Shown here piece after piece: positions 16,530 to 25,163 of a stretch of 64,000 nt of DNA. Location of the stretch: positions 1,364,001 to 1,428,000 of the forward strand of contig OY759717.1 of NCBI GenBank assembly GCA_963662525.1. The letters are read 5' to 3'. This DNA comes from CAZSDU01 sp963662525. GTDB lineage: Bacteria; Bacteroidota; Bacteroidia; Bacteroidales; FEN-979. The translations under genes were made by a program, and so were the position numbers. A model generated the notes under the pieces. The model was not told where the DNA came from and ran no database searches. It saw only the letters and a list, made by a program, of their open reading frames with translations. Numbering within the stretch: position 1 is the stretch's first letter; every line of letters starts with the position of its first letter.

Positions 16530-17516
16530 ATGAACCTGATGAAAAGAATACTTTTCCTGTTAATATTTATTCCCTTTCTTATCTGCAGTGGGTTTGCCGG
16601 TCTGAAAAAAACAGAGCCCTACATTGGTATACCAGCCAAACCATACGAAAACAGCCATTTCGCCATCATTGATTCCGTCAGCATCCACTACCGGATCTGG
16701 AACGACTCCCTGAAACACCCAAGAGGAAAGATCATTCTGATCCATGGTTTCTGCGGTTCCACTTTTTGCTGGCGGAATAATTTCGATGCATTGGTTGCAG
16801 CCAAATATAAGGTTGTGGCCATAGATCTGCCCGGATTCGGATACAGTCAAAGATCATCAACATTGAACCAGTCACAAAGTAACCGGGGCAGATTATTATG
16901 GGGTTTGCTTAAACAATTGGACGGGAGCGATACCGCCAAGTGGAATATCGTCGGGCATTCCATGGGAGGTGGCACCGCGGAAGCCATGGCCCTGATGAAC
17001 CTTAATAAAACACAGAGTCTGACGATTCTCGACGGCATGATCTTCATTGAAAACAATAATGTAAACCTAACCATAGTGGGATTGGTCAACCAGCCCTTGT
17101 ATAAAAAACTACTGCTCTCCTATACTGAAAACACTTACCTTTCCTTTAAGAACTTCCGTAGGGAATTGAAAAAGACCTATGGCTTTTTACCCGACACCCT
17201 TACAGTTAACGGATACCTGGAGCCATTACAAATCGGCGGATCGGCGGAAACCGTGGTTAATCTTCTGGCAAATTCCAATGAAATCCGAGAATTGGATGCA
17301 AAAGAGTTAAAGCAGATTCCTGTATTGGTCATCTGGGGTAAGAAAGACCGGACAATTTCCCTGAGTAATGGAAAAAAAATGAAAAGAAAAGTACCTTCCA
17401 TTGAACTTAAAATAATTCCTTCTGCTCACCATATGGCCATGGAAACACACCCGGAAGAGTTCAACAGGCTGTTGATTCAGTTCCTGGACAGGAATAATAA
17501 CATTATAAAATATTAA
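16530..17516 (+). CDS. Secreted alpha/beta hydrolase
   Basis: A 328-residue exported hydrolase. An N-terminal signal peptide (residues 5-24) is followed by an alpha/beta hydrolase domain: oxyanion segment ILIHGFCGS, nucleophile elbow VGHSMGGG with Ser144, a likely acid in GKKDRTIS, and a C-terminal His in SAHHMAME. The triad is complete. Substrate is unknown; homologues act on esters, epoxides or C-C bonds. Met4 is an alternative start and would leave the signal intact. It converges with the TPR gene with only 9 bp between stop codons. Confidence 0.85.
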   Translation: MNLMKRILFLLIFIPFLICSGFAGLKKTEPYIGIPAKPYENSHFAIIDSVSIHYRIWNDSLKHPRGKIILIHGFCGSTFCWRNNFDALVAAKYKVVAIDLPGFGYSQRSSTLNQSQSNRGRLLWGLLKQLDGSDTAKWNIVGHSMGGGTAEAMALMNLNKTQSLTILDGMIFIENNNVNLTIVGLVNQPLYKKLLLSYTENTYLSFKNFRRELKKTYGFLPDTLTVNGYLEPLQIGGSAETVVNLLANSNEIRELDAKELKQIPVLVIWGKKDRTISLSNGKKMKRKVPSIELKIIPSAHHMAMETHPEEFNRLLIQFLDRNNNIIKY

Positions 17517-17525
17517 AATGGTGGG

Positions 17526-18806
17526 TTAGGGGGATATCTCTTTGATGCGGTTCCGGGCATATTCTGAATAAGATACCTGTTGGGGATTAGGATAAATAAC
17601 CTCCTCCTTGTCCTTCAGTCCCTGAATAAATAATTTATAATACGGTAATGCTGCCTGTGGTTTACGCAAAAAATAATCATACTGATAGGCAATTTTGAAT
17701 GCCAGATTATTGTTTTCCGGGCTTTCTTCATAAGCACTTAGTAATAAAATCAGGGCTGTGTCTGCTCGCCCATTCATATTATATGCTGCAGCCAGTTCAA
17801 TATACAAAGTAGTCAGAAACTGATCAGAAGGCATGAGTATCTCCAGGGTTTTTCTCAAAAAAATCAAACCAGTATCAGACACGGGAAAAGTCCGAAAATG
17901 GGAAACCCCAAAATAAAAACAAACTTCGGCATCCGTTGTGTCCGCGGCAAAAGCATTTCTGAATAAGGGAGTTGCTGAATCATACTTGTCCTGTTTATAA
18001 AATGAAAGCCCATAATACTTATACAGGAATTTCGACTGATCGCCTGCTTCAAGTGCTTTGGCGAATTTTTTTGAAGCGCTGCCGTAATCCTTCAGCATAT
18101 ATCTTGAATACCCGTTTAATTTTAATATTCCCGGATGCGTCGAATCCATGGATAAAAAATTATCGGTAAACGAAATGGCTGACAAAAAATCTTTCCTTCT
18201 GATCAGCATGTTTGCCAGCTTCATGGTTATACCTGGATCAAATGGCCTTAATCTCAGTGCTTTGCGGTAAAACATCATCGCAGAATCGGCTGACTTCAAC
18301 TCATTGAAACATCCAGCGATTTGTTTCAGGACGAAAAAATCAGAAGTGTCGTTCAAGTACAAAGTCTGCAATACGGTCAATGCCTTTAAATAATCTTCAT
18401 TTTCAAGTAACAGTCTGGCCAGCTGAAGAGAAAAATATGGATTATCCGGCGCAACCTCTGTGATCTTATGGCATGTTTTTATCGCCATTTCCGTTTCACC
18501 AAGTTGACGATAAACCTCGGATATTTCAAAAAGAACCCGGGTATCGGCGGAATCCTTCCCAAGCACTCTTCCGAAAGTTTCAAGTGCTTGCTGATAGCGG
18601 AACAAGGCAATCTGCGATTTGCCTTTCAGCATCAGGATATCCATCCGTGATGAATCGGCCGTTAAAATCGTTTCAGCCAGGTCAATTGCCTGGCTGAAAC
18701 GATAGGATATCATCAATGATTTTACTCTTTCTGCCTGATCATTTTGCTGGGCAGGTAATCGGCCTGAAATGAATAATAAAAAGAGGAAAAGGATCCGGAT
18801 TTTCAT
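17526..18806 (-). CDS. Secreted tetratricopeptide-repeat protein
   Basis: A 426-residue protein with a signal peptide (MKIRILFLFLLFISGRLPAQ) followed by about ten TPR helix pairs spaced at about 34 residues, for example LKGKSQIALFRYQQALETFG and ALRLRPFDPGITMKLANML. TPR arrays bind peptides or partner proteins; here it would sit in the periplasm. It is the third gene of a probable operon with a BlaI-like repressor and an M56/BlaR1-like membrane peptidase (8-bp gap), suggesting it is an output or sensor part of that signalling unit. Confidence 0.85.
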   Translation of the reverse strand: MKIRILFLFLLFISGRLPAQQNDQAERVKSLMISYRFSQAIDLAETILTADSSRMDILMLKGKSQIALFRYQQALETFGRVLGKDSADTRVLFEISEVYRQLGETEMAIKTCHKITEVAPDNPYFSLQLARLLLENEDYLKALTVLQTLYLNDTSDFFVLKQIAGCFNELKSADSAMMFYRKALRLRPFDPGITMKLANMLIRRKDFLSAISFTDNFLSMDSTHPGILKLNGYSRYMLKDYGSASKKFAKALEAGDQSKFLYKYYGLSFYKQDKYDSATPLFRNAFAADTTDAEVCFYFGVSHFRTFPVSDTGLIFLRKTLEILMPSDQFLTTLYIELAAAYNMNGRADTALILLLSAYEESPENNNLAFKIAYQYDYFLRKPQAALPYYKLFIQGLKDKEEVIYPNPQQVSYSEYARNRIKEISP

Positions 18807-18814
18807 GCTGTCTG

Positions 18815-20155
18815 TTACTGCTTTTTATCTTTTTTATCCGAATCAAGTTTGAATTTAACCGGCAAATTAAATGCTACATCTACCGGCTTTCCTTTACTCT
18901 CTCCGGGATTCCATTTAGGCATCATTTTAACGATCCTGAGGGCTTCTTCATCACATCCTCCTCCAATTCCCCTCAGTATCTTCACATCGGTGACCGATCC
19001 GTCAGACCTGATAATAAACGTTACGTGAACCGTGCCCTGTATCCCCTTTTTCATGGCATTTTCGGGATATTTGATATTCTCCACAAAAAACTTCACCCTG
19101 GCTTCATCTCCTCCCACATAGGATGGCATTTTCTCGACTACTTTATAAGTCAACTTATTCGTGTCAACCGGAGCATAACGGATCTGCGTTTCCTGCTTTT
19201 TTTTATCCTGAATAACCGGAGGCTTATCAGGGATGGGAGTTACCGAGCTAACGGTCTTGCTAACTGTTAGGCATACCGGTACTGAATGACTAAAGGAACG
19301 GGCTGAAAAGACGAACCACAGTATCAGAAGAACCGGCAGGACAAAGATAAGTTTACTTATAGCCCATGTTTTTGTTTTTGATTTTGTCATCATACGAATT
19401 CGTTTTTTTAATAATGAAACATTAAAGTTATTGGTCAGGTTATTTACCTGAATGCCCATGGTTTCATTCAGGATCATTTGCTGATATAATGAGCGGTTGA
19501 TGCCGGTTTGCAAAACTCCTTCATCAGCCAGGTATTCATGTACACTTTTCATTTCCCGGCCGGTAAGCCAGGCAAAAGGATTAAACCATTGAAGAATGAT
19601 CAGCAACTCCATCAAAACAAGGTCAAGGGTATGCATTTGCCTGATGTGTACGCTTTCATGCTTCAGAATAGCCTCCAGATTTTCATTTTGTAACTCTTTA
19701 TCATGAATAAAAATCATGTTCAAAAAAGAAAACGGAGAATATCCGCGATCAACAGAAACTATATTCAATCCATTGTGTTTTTTTATTCCAAACCGCCGGC
19801 TTAAAATCATCAACTGAACCAACTGGAAAAGGAACCTGAACAGAAAAATAAACATACCGGTGAAATAAACAATCAAGGTAACTTCCATCCATCCATATTG
19901 CCCTGAACCTGAATGATTCATCCGGGCTGGCATGACAAGTACCGGTTCAAGCATGATCACCACATTAGAGGCAGGACCTGCAGGAAGCCATGAAAAGGAA
20001 AACAAGGGAAGCAGAATGGAGAATATGACCATGGAAACAAGGTATATCCGGTTCATCCGGAAAAAAGTATCCTTCCTGAAAAGGAACCAGTACACAACAA
20101 ACAAAAGTGAAATACAAATCACAGATTTCACCAGGTATGGAATGAACGGATTCAT
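18815..20155 (-). CDS. BlaR1-like M56 peptidase with TonB C-terminal domain
   Basis: A 446-residue inner-membrane protein. Transmembrane helices lie near residues 10-25, 38-55, 93-115 and 265-285. The M56 zinc-peptidase motif HESVH (H166, E167, H170) lies on the cytosolic side in this family, with EYLADE as a third-ligand candidate. The C-terminal ~95 residues (VGGDEARVKFFVENIKYPE onward) are a TonB C-terminal domain, replacing the penicillin-binding sensor of true BlaR1. Known M56 proteins cleave the partner BlaI repressor, whose gene is 3 bp upstream. The signal sensed by the TonB-type domain is unknown. Confidence 0.93.
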   Translation of the reverse strand: MNPFIPYLVKSVICISLLFVVYWFLFRKDTFFRMNRIYLVSMVIFSILLPLFSFSWLPAGPASNVVIMLEPVLVMPARMNHSGSGQYGWMEVTLIVYFTGMFIFLFRFLFQLVQLMILSRRFGIKKHNGLNIVSVDRGYSPFSFLNMIFIHDKELQNENLEAILKHESVHIRQMHTLDLVLMELLIILQWFNPFAWLTGREMKSVHEYLADEGVLQTGINRSLYQQMILNETMGIQVNNLTNNFNVSLLKKRIRMMTKSKTKTWAISKLIFVLPVLLILWFVFSARSFSHSVPVCLTVSKTVSSVTPIPDKPPVIQDKKKQETQIRYAPVDTNKLTYKVVEKMPSYVGGDEARVKFFVENIKYPENAMKKGIQGTVHVTFIIRSDGSVTDVKILRGIGGGCDEEALRIVKMMPKWNPGESKGKPVDVAFNLPVKFKLDSDKKDKKQ

Positions 20156-20158
20156 AAT

Positions 20159-20566
20159 TTATTTCGTTTTTTGTTTGGAAAGTTCTTTATCGATGGTATT
20201 TTGAATCTCTTCAAGATCCTTCACACTGAGATTTCCGTCATGGGTAAAAAAGGACGCCAGTGATTGATACGAATTGCCAAAGTGATTGGAAAGAAAATTC
20301 CTGAAATAGAAACGGGTGTAGTCCTTTTTTTCAATCAGGGGGAAATACTCGTAGGTGCGGCCATAGGCCTTATGACTTACAAAGCCTTTCTGCTCAAGAA
20401 TCCTGATGATGGTAGAAACGGTGTTATAGGCCGGTTTGGGATCCGGAAATTTTTCGAGAACCTGGTTCACCATCCCCTTTTCAAGTTCCCATAATACCTG
20501 CATGATCTCTTCCTCCGCACGGGTGAGTTGCATGGGACAGTCGGCCTTGGTTTTCCTTGTTTTCAT
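20159..20566 (-). CDS. BlaI/MecI/CopY-family repressor
   Basis: A 135-residue winged-helix repressor. The signature LTRAEEEIMQVLWELEKG, followed by VLEKFPDPKPAYNTVSTIIRIL (split here by the turn), is the BlaI DNA-binding domain; the C-terminal helices dimerise and hold the usual cleavage region. The frame is open back to 20614, but the ATG at 20566 (MKTRKTKADC) fits the family and lies downstream of the promoter. First gene of the blaI-M56-TPR operon with a 3-bp gap to the peptidase. Palindromic sequence across its own promoter implies autorepression. Confidence 0.93.
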   Translation of the reverse strand: MKTRKTKADCPMQLTRAEEEIMQVLWELEKGMVNQVLEKFPDPKPAYNTVSTIIRILEQKGFVSHKAYGRTYEYFPLIEKKDYTRFYFRNFLSNHFGNSYQSLASFFTHDGNLSVKDLEEIQNTIDKELSKQKTK

Positions 20567-20608
20567 ACCTGATAAAATTAAATAGCGAAATAGAAATACA
20601 GAATTAGC

Positions 20609-20642
20609 TGACAAATATACAACTAATTATTTAGTTTGTCAA
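20609..20642 (-). promoter_or_regulatory. blaI promoter with overlapping operator palindromes
   Basis: Minus strand: TTG (20642-20640), 20 bp, then TATATTTG (20619-20612), a full consensus promoter. Two nested inverted repeats overlap it: AACTAA/TTAGTT at 20621-20636, between the -33 and -7 boxes, and TGACAAA/TTTGTCA with outer ends at 20609 and 20641. A BlaI dimer bound here would block RNA polymerase. Confidence 0.65.
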
Positions 20643-20764
20643 CTAATTTATTAATTTTATAACGAAAATATCAGGTAATACACCGATAGTAACTCTCAGT
20701 TCACAGAACGGACCAATCTTTGATATCCTTTCTTGAACTGATTTCAATCGTAATTCGTAAATTT

Positions 20765-21859
20765 TCAGTCTTCCCTCACCGGCTTGCAGTCAAAGGGAAC
20801 ACCGGCTTTCTCTCCTTCTTTTTTCAGGTCTTCTACGATGGGTTTGATGAGGGGAACCCCATGAAGTTCATTGAACTCAGCATATTGAAATTCCTTTTCG
20901 CCGGCAAGGAGGATTTCTTCGCGTCCTACAGCAAGGGGAGATTGTTTCAGCAAGCCTATCATATCATCCATATGCTTCTTAAAGTCTATAATGGGTCGGA
21001 ATGCGTCAATATTAATGGCCATAAAGAAATGAGAAACACCGGTAGGATCGGGTTTCCCGGGGCCACCCACCTGGGTAAGGAAATTCCCTCCGGATAAGGC
21101 AGAACACAATATCTCGACCAGGAAAGACAATCCATATCCTTTATAACCTGCAGTAATGTCCATACCACCCAGCGGAAGTAGAGCTCCATGACCGCCAGGT
21201 TTTATCTTTGAAGGATCATTGGTGGCCTGTCCTTCTTCATCAATTCCCCAGCCAATGGGAATATGTTCATGCTTCTTCTCGTACACCTGTATTTTTCCAT
21301 AGGCTACGGCACTGGTAGCCATATCGAGGAGGTATGGATATGCCTTGTCGGAAGGAGCTGACAGGGCGATGGGATTTGTTCCCAGCACCGCAGTCCGGCC
21401 GTATGTAGGAGCAACGAGCGGCTGGGAATTGGTAAGCGATATCCCGATCATGTCTTTGCGCATGGCCATCATGGCATAATATCCCGCAATACCGTAGTGA
21501 TTGCTGTTTCGAACCGTGATGGCAGCAATTCCGGATGTTTTCGCCTTTTCAATAGTCATTTTCATTGCCTTATGCGATACTACCTGACCGCAACCATTCC
21601 CACCGTCGATCAATGCTGTTGTTGATGTTTCACTGATGATTTTAAAAGGAGTGAGCGGATTTATCCAGCCTTTGCTGATCCGGTTCCCATAATAGGATCC
21701 CAGACGATGCAGCCCGTGGGATTCAACACCCCTGATATCGGCACAGATCAGCACTTTCCCAACAATTTTTGCATCATCAGCCGGCACACCCAGCCTGGTC
21801 ATATAACGAACAACGAAATCCATCAGGTCTTCAGGTTTGAATCGGAGGGTTGTTTCCAT
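20765..21859 (-). CDS. Malate/L-lactate dehydrogenase-family (Ldh) oxidoreductase
   Basis: A 364-residue NAD(P)-dependent 2-hydroxyacid dehydrogenase of the Ldh2/malate dehydrogenase-2 fold, distinct from Rossmann-type enzymes. Family landmarks: ADIRGVESHGLHRLG near the N-terminus, RNSNHYGIAGYYA carrying the catalytic His, GTNPIALSAPS, and GYKGYGLSFLVEILC. Possible substrates include malate, lactate, ureidoglycolate and cyclic imino acids; sequence alone does not decide. It lies 52 bp downstream of the L-2-hydroxyglutarate oxidase gene, on the same strand, so both may serve 2-hydroxyacid metabolism. The gap holds an 8-bp tandem repeat. Confidence 0.92.
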   Translation of the reverse strand: METTLRFKPEDLMDFVVRYMTRLGVPADDAKIVGKVLICADIRGVESHGLHRLGSYYGNRISKGWINPLTPFKIISETSTTALIDGGNGCGQVVSHKAMKMTIEKAKTSGIAAITVRNSNHYGIAGYYAMMAMRKDMIGISLTNSQPLVAPTYGRTAVLGTNPIALSAPSDKAYPYLLDMATSAVAYGKIQVYEKKHEHIPIGWGIDEEGQATNDPSKIKPGGHGALLPLGGMDITAGYKGYGLSFLVEILCSALSGGNFLTQVGGPGKPDPTGVSHFFMAINIDAFRPIIDFKKHMDDMIGLLKQSPLAVGREEILLAGEKEFQYAEFNELHGVPLIKPIVEDLKKEGEKAGVPFDCKPVRED

Positions 21860-21875
21860 GGAATTAAATTTAAAA

Positions 21876-21899
21876 ATTTGAGGATTTGAAGATTTGAAA
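21876..21899. repeat. 8-bp tandem repeat ATTTGANN x3
   Basis: ATTTGAGG, ATTTGAAG and ATTTGAAA are directly adjacent in the 52-bp gap between the LhgO gene and the Ldh-family gene. The array sits just before the Ldh start and could affect its ribosome-binding region or an mRNA structure; nothing more can be inferred. Confidence 0.75.
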
Positions 21900-21911
21900 A
21901 TTATTCACTTT

Positions 21912-23114
21912 TCATTTTTCAATATAGTTTTCCACCACCCATTTCGCGAATGGGAAGCTGCAGGTAAAAGCAGGGGAAACCGCATTCAGCACATGAATGC
22001 TCGTATTATCTCCTTCAACCACAAAATCCATCACCAGCTCAAGGGTTTTGGTATTCAGCAACTGGGCACGGATTCCCGGCTTGCTCCACTCGGTAAAACC
22101 TGATTTGTCAATGTGGTGTACCATGGTGGTTGCCAGGTCAACAAAATAGGATTTATTGTATTTTTTCATCTCATCGAATGCGAGTCCCCTGAAACCAAAA
22201 GCATTTGACACAAATAAACGGCTTTCCCAACCGAGGATATTTCCCAACTCACCAGCCTTGAAATTATCCATGCCTTTGTAATTTTCCCGCCAGAATGCAG
22301 GAATTGAAGTCGGACCTATTTTAATGGTGCCATCAACAGTAATGGTATAATGAACACCAAGAAAAGGATTTTTCAGGTTGGGGACAGGGTAAATATTGGT
22401 CCTGATGGGCTTGTCTTTTTTGGTGTACTTCAGGTAAATTCCTTTAAATGGGATGATGGTATAATGCCGGGAATAACCGAAATCTTTTGCGATTTTATCG
22501 GCGTACAGACCAGCCGTATTGATTAGCTTTTTGGCTGAGAGAATTTTCCCGGTATGGGTTTCAATGGTATTTCCGTCAATCTTCTTTTTGTATCCTTCTC
22601 CAAAAAGAATTTTTACTCCTGATGTCAGCAATTCATCTCTCAATGCTTTATTCAGTGCAGTGGGATCAACAGTGGCTGTATTCGGCGAATATAAGGCGAA
22701 TTTAAAGGTTCTGGCATTCGGATCAACTTCTTTCAACTCTTCTTCGGTAATAATCTTAACGTCAACTCCGTTGCGCTTACCCCTGCGGTCAAGTTCAAAC
22801 AGGGGTTCCAGTTCCGATTCATCTTTAGCTACCACTACTTTTTCACATTCATTGAGTTTCAAACCATTCTGCCGACAGAAATCCTTCATGGCAAAGTTCC
22901 CATCGCGAGTGAATTTTGCCTTTAGCGAATCAGCTGAATAATAAAAGCCGGCATGTAATACCCCGCTGTTACGGCCACTGCTGTGATATGCCACATCGGA
23001 TTCCTTCTCGATCATAGTTATTGCTGCACCGGGATAACGCGATCTCAGTTCCCTGGCAATAGCTAACCCGATAATTCCTGCACCGATAATGATATAATCT
23101 GCTTGTCCGCTCAT
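21912..23114 (-). CDS. lhgO: L-2-hydroxyglutarate oxidase
   Basis: A 400-residue FAD enzyme that oxidises L-2-hydroxyglutarate to 2-oxoglutarate, passing electrons to the respiratory chain or oxygen. The N-terminal dinucleotide motif GAGIIGLAIAREL, the conserved HSSGRNSGVLHAGFYY segment and C-terminal FRGLAFDE and VLNAVSPAFTCSF are typical of LhgO. The frame is open to a TTG at 23162, but the ATG at 23114 (MSGQADYIIIGAG) places the flavin-binding strand at the normal position. Likely co-transcribed with the Ldh-family gene. It is divergent from the YiiX-like gene. Confidence 0.92.
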   Translation of the reverse strand: MSGQADYIIIGAGIIGLAIARELRSRYPGAAITMIEKESDVAYHSSGRNSGVLHAGFYYSADSLKAKFTRDGNFAMKDFCRQNGLKLNECEKVVVAKDESELEPLFELDRRGKRNGVDVKIITEEELKEVDPNARTFKFALYSPNTATVDPTALNKALRDELLTSGVKILFGEGYKKKIDGNTIETHTGKILSAKKLINTAGLYADKIAKDFGYSRHYTIIPFKGIYLKYTKKDKPIRTNIYPVPNLKNPFLGVHYTITVDGTIKIGPTSIPAFWRENYKGMDNFKAGELGNILGWESRLFVSNAFGFRGLAFDEMKKYNKSYFVDLATTMVHHIDKSGFTEWSKPGIRAQLLNTKTLELVMDFVVEGDNTSIHVLNAVSPAFTCSFPFAKWVVENYIEK

Positions 23115-23198
23115 ATGCTCAATTTTGCATGTAAAAGTATAGAACGTACTCGGGAAAAACAAATTTCATTCTTCTTCAGGGTAATGAAAATTTTTCAT

Positions 23199-23206
23199 TA
23201 TTTTTG
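23199..23206 (+). promoter_or_regulatory. -7 box of the YiiX-like gene
   Basis: TATTTTTG matches TAnnTTTG and lies 31 bp before the ATG at 23238. It argues against the longer open frame that begins at 23103 within the divergent gene. No good -33 element is seen. Confidence 0.5.
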
Positions 23207-23237
23207 TCTTACTGCTCTCTATTCATCAATCATTAAT

Positions 23238-23906
23238 ATGTTCACCGGCATTTACCGATTTCACATTCATTTTCATCGTGCTTGTTTATTCCTCGCATTC
23301 CCTTTCCTGATCCTCATTTTGGGAACAGGTTGGGACAATGAAGAGCAACAGGATATTTATGCCAGGAAACTTAGTAAACTCATGAGATCCGTTCAATTTG
23401 AAGATGGGGACATCATTTTCAGGCGGGGAAAAAGCCTGGCCAGCCAGGCCGTGCTGCTGACAGAGAAAAATTCCATGTATTCCCATGCCGGATTAATCTG
23501 TATGATCAAAGATGTACCTTATGTAATCCATGCCGTTCCCGGAGAATCGATGACCGAACCCGAAGAAATAAAATTTGAAAAACTAGTCTCATTCCTGGGT
23601 TACGAACATGCTTCCCGGGCAGGGGTTTACCGACTGATCACGACCTGCGGGTCCATGAGAAGCCTCGCCATGAATACGGCAAAACAAGCTTTCGACCAAA
23701 GGGTGCAATTTGATGAAGAATACAATCTGAACTCGGATGATAAGCTGTACTGTACTGAGTTGATATGGAAATCCTATCGTGCAGCTGGAATTGATCTAAT
23801 AAATGGCCACTTCGATGCCCTGAATATTCCTTTGTATAAAGGCTGGTACATTCTTCCTGGCAGCCTGCTTGATTCAAAATTATTAACTGCAATTTATACC
23901 TATTAA
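23238..23906 (+). CDS. YiiX-like NlpC/P60-superfamily cysteine hydrolase
   Basis: A 222-residue exported or membrane-anchored protein: hydrophobic segment at residues 15-30, then a permuted papain-like (YiiX/YebB) domain. The opening FEDGDIIFRRG is typical. The catalytic His is H83 in YSHAGLI and the Cys is C172 in YCTELIW, the permuted order (His before Cys) of this clan. Known relatives hydrolyse amide bonds in peptidoglycan or lipids; the substrate here is not known. The ATG at 23238 was chosen because a -7 box precedes it. A small lipoprotein gene follows after 26 bp. Confidence 0.82.
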   Translation: MFTGIYRFHIHFHRACLFLAFPFLILILGTGWDNEEQQDIYARKLSKLMRSVQFEDGDIIFRRGKSLASQAVLLTEKNSMYSHAGLICMIKDVPYVIHAVPGESMTEPEEIKFEKLVSFLGYEHASRAGVYRLITTCGSMRSLAMNTAKQAFDQRVQFDEEYNLNSDDKLYCTELIWKSYRAAGIDLINGHFDALNIPLYKGWYILPGSLLDSKLLTAIYTY

Positions 23907-23932
23907 CATTATTAATCCTAAAAACCAACCAA

Positions 23933-24337
23933 ATGAAAGCAACAAAGATTCTATTTAGTTTCCTTATGATGGGAGCATTTTTCGTTCTTTTTTCCTGTGG
24001 CGGAGCTTCTTCAAACTCCCCCTCTTCGACAGTGAAAACATTTGTCGATAAGATGAAAAACGGAGAATTTGAAGCAGCCATTGCCTGCATTTCTTTAAAT
24101 GGGAAAGAAATGGACCAGGAATCAAAGGCAAAGCTGACCGGTCTGATGGCTATGGGAAAAGCACAATCAGATAAAAAGGAAGGAATAAAAAGCCTGGATA
24201 TCCTGAATGAAGAAATCGCAGCCGATGGAAATACAGCCAAGGTAAAAGTGAAATTCACATACGGAAATGGCGAAACCAATGAAGAAGAATATAAACTGGT
24301 GAAAGAAAACGGGAAGTGGCTGATCACAATCAAGTAG
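23933..24337 (+). CDS. DUF4878-like small lipoprotein
   Basis: A 134-residue lipoprotein with signal FVLFSC and the lipidated Cys at residue 22, then a short Ser/Pro linker and a cystatin/NTF2-like domain. The order PSSTVKTFVDKMKNGEFEAAI, then GNTAKVKVKFTYGNG and ENGKWLITIK, is the DUF4878 pattern: a conserved opening helix and a C-terminal K-x-x-G-x-W-x-I strand. Function unknown; such domains often bind small ligands or peptidoglycan-linked proteins. It lies 26 bp after the YiiX-like gene and is probably co-transcribed with it. Confidence 0.8.
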   Translation: MKATKILFSFLMMGAFFVLFSCGGASSNSPSSTVKTFVDKMKNGEFEAAIACISLNGKEMDQESKAKLTGLMAMGKAQSDKKEGIKSLDILNEEIAADGNTAKVKVKFTYGNGETNEEEYKLVKENGKWLITIK

Positions 24338-24405
24338 GATTTTCCCCACGAATTTTGCTTACCGGAGGATCGGGATTCCCGGGGAAGGCAATAGTCAGCG
24401 GCCGG

Positions 24406-25077
24406 TCATGAACGGATATGGTACTCCCTGACCAGATAAGGCTCTATGCTTCTATAATCTAGAAATGATCTGGTATCACGGTACACTTCCAGCATATTGG
24501 GCACAATAACCAGGGGATTGCCAAAAAACAAGAATGGATTGATAAGGTCTGCTTTTGTCCGGAAATGTTCTTCAACAATACCATCCCATGAGGTTTCCAT
24601 TGCACTTTTTCCATCTTTTACCACATTGCGGTTATAATGCCAGAGGGGATGAATCCTCAGGGAAAGAGGGGTATGACTATGATGCCAGCGATCGAGAAAT
24701 GTATTCTGATCAAGACCAGATTTTTTCCTGAAAAGTGTCAGCAAACAGGCTCCGGGTGTGACTTCCCCGTTTTTCCATGATTTCCTGTAGCTTACCGGCA
24801 GGGCTTCATCAACAGTATATACGCCTGAAAAACCATGGGCCTGGATTAATATGTCCAGTGAAAAGTCATTTTCACTTTTCATCGAAACCGCGGCAATTTT
24901 TCTTTTTTTAAACGGAATGATGGATAAGGCAGGAGGAGGCTCAAGGGTAAGCGTAATCCAAAGTGATCCTGATTGGGTTGCCAATGAAGCAGCCTGAGCG
25001 AGTTCAAGAATTCTCAGTTTAAAATCTTCGTAAGATTCTTCTTTTGTTCCGGAAATTAAATAAATTTTTTTCTTCAT
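24406..25077 (-). CDS. EthD-like dimeric alpha/beta-barrel protein
   Basis: A 223-residue cytoplasmic protein. The segment SGLDQNTFLDRWHHSHTPLSL followed by YNRNVV resembles the EthD domain (F-x-x-x-W-x-x-x-H), a ferredoxin-like dimeric fold. The N-terminal 90 residues may be a second diverged copy, as EthD proteins are often duplicated. Known members work in degradation or polyketide pathways, often without a defined reaction. The frame is open to a TTG at 25086, but the ATG at 25077 (MKKKIYLISG) is preferred, as the TTG overlaps the -7 box. It is divergent from the acyl-CoA synthetase gene. Confidence 0.65.
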   Translation of the reverse strand: MKKKIYLISGTKEESYEDFKLRILELAQAASLATQSGSLWITLTLEPPPALSIIPFKKRKIAAVSMKSENDFSLDILIQAHGFSGVYTVDEALPVSYRKSWKNGEVTPGACLLTLFRKKSGLDQNTFLDRWHHSHTPLSLRIHPLWHYNRNVVKDGKSAMETSWDGIVEEHFRTKADLINPFLFFGNPLVIVPNMLEVYRDTRSFLDYRSIEPYLVREYHIRS

Positions 25078-25083
25078 GAAACA

Positions 25084-25091
25084 CAAAAGTA
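25084..25091 (-). promoter_or_regulatory. -7 box of the EthD-like gene
   Basis: The minus strand reads TACTTTTG, matching TAnnTTTG, only 6 bp before the ATG at 25077, so the message would be leaderless or nearly so if this is the functional promoter. No clear -33 element. Confidence 0.4.
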
Positions 25092-25163
25092 TTATAGTTT
25101 TTTTTTGAAAAACACTTCAGACTTAAAAAAAATTCGGAATTTAGTACTTTCAAATACCTTCTC

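Noticed and set aside
23638..24333. 231-codon open frame on the minus strand
   Set aside because: It runs antisense through the YiiX-like catalytic domain and the DUF4878-like lipoprotein, both of which have clear family motifs; its translation is low-complexity Phe/Ser-rich.
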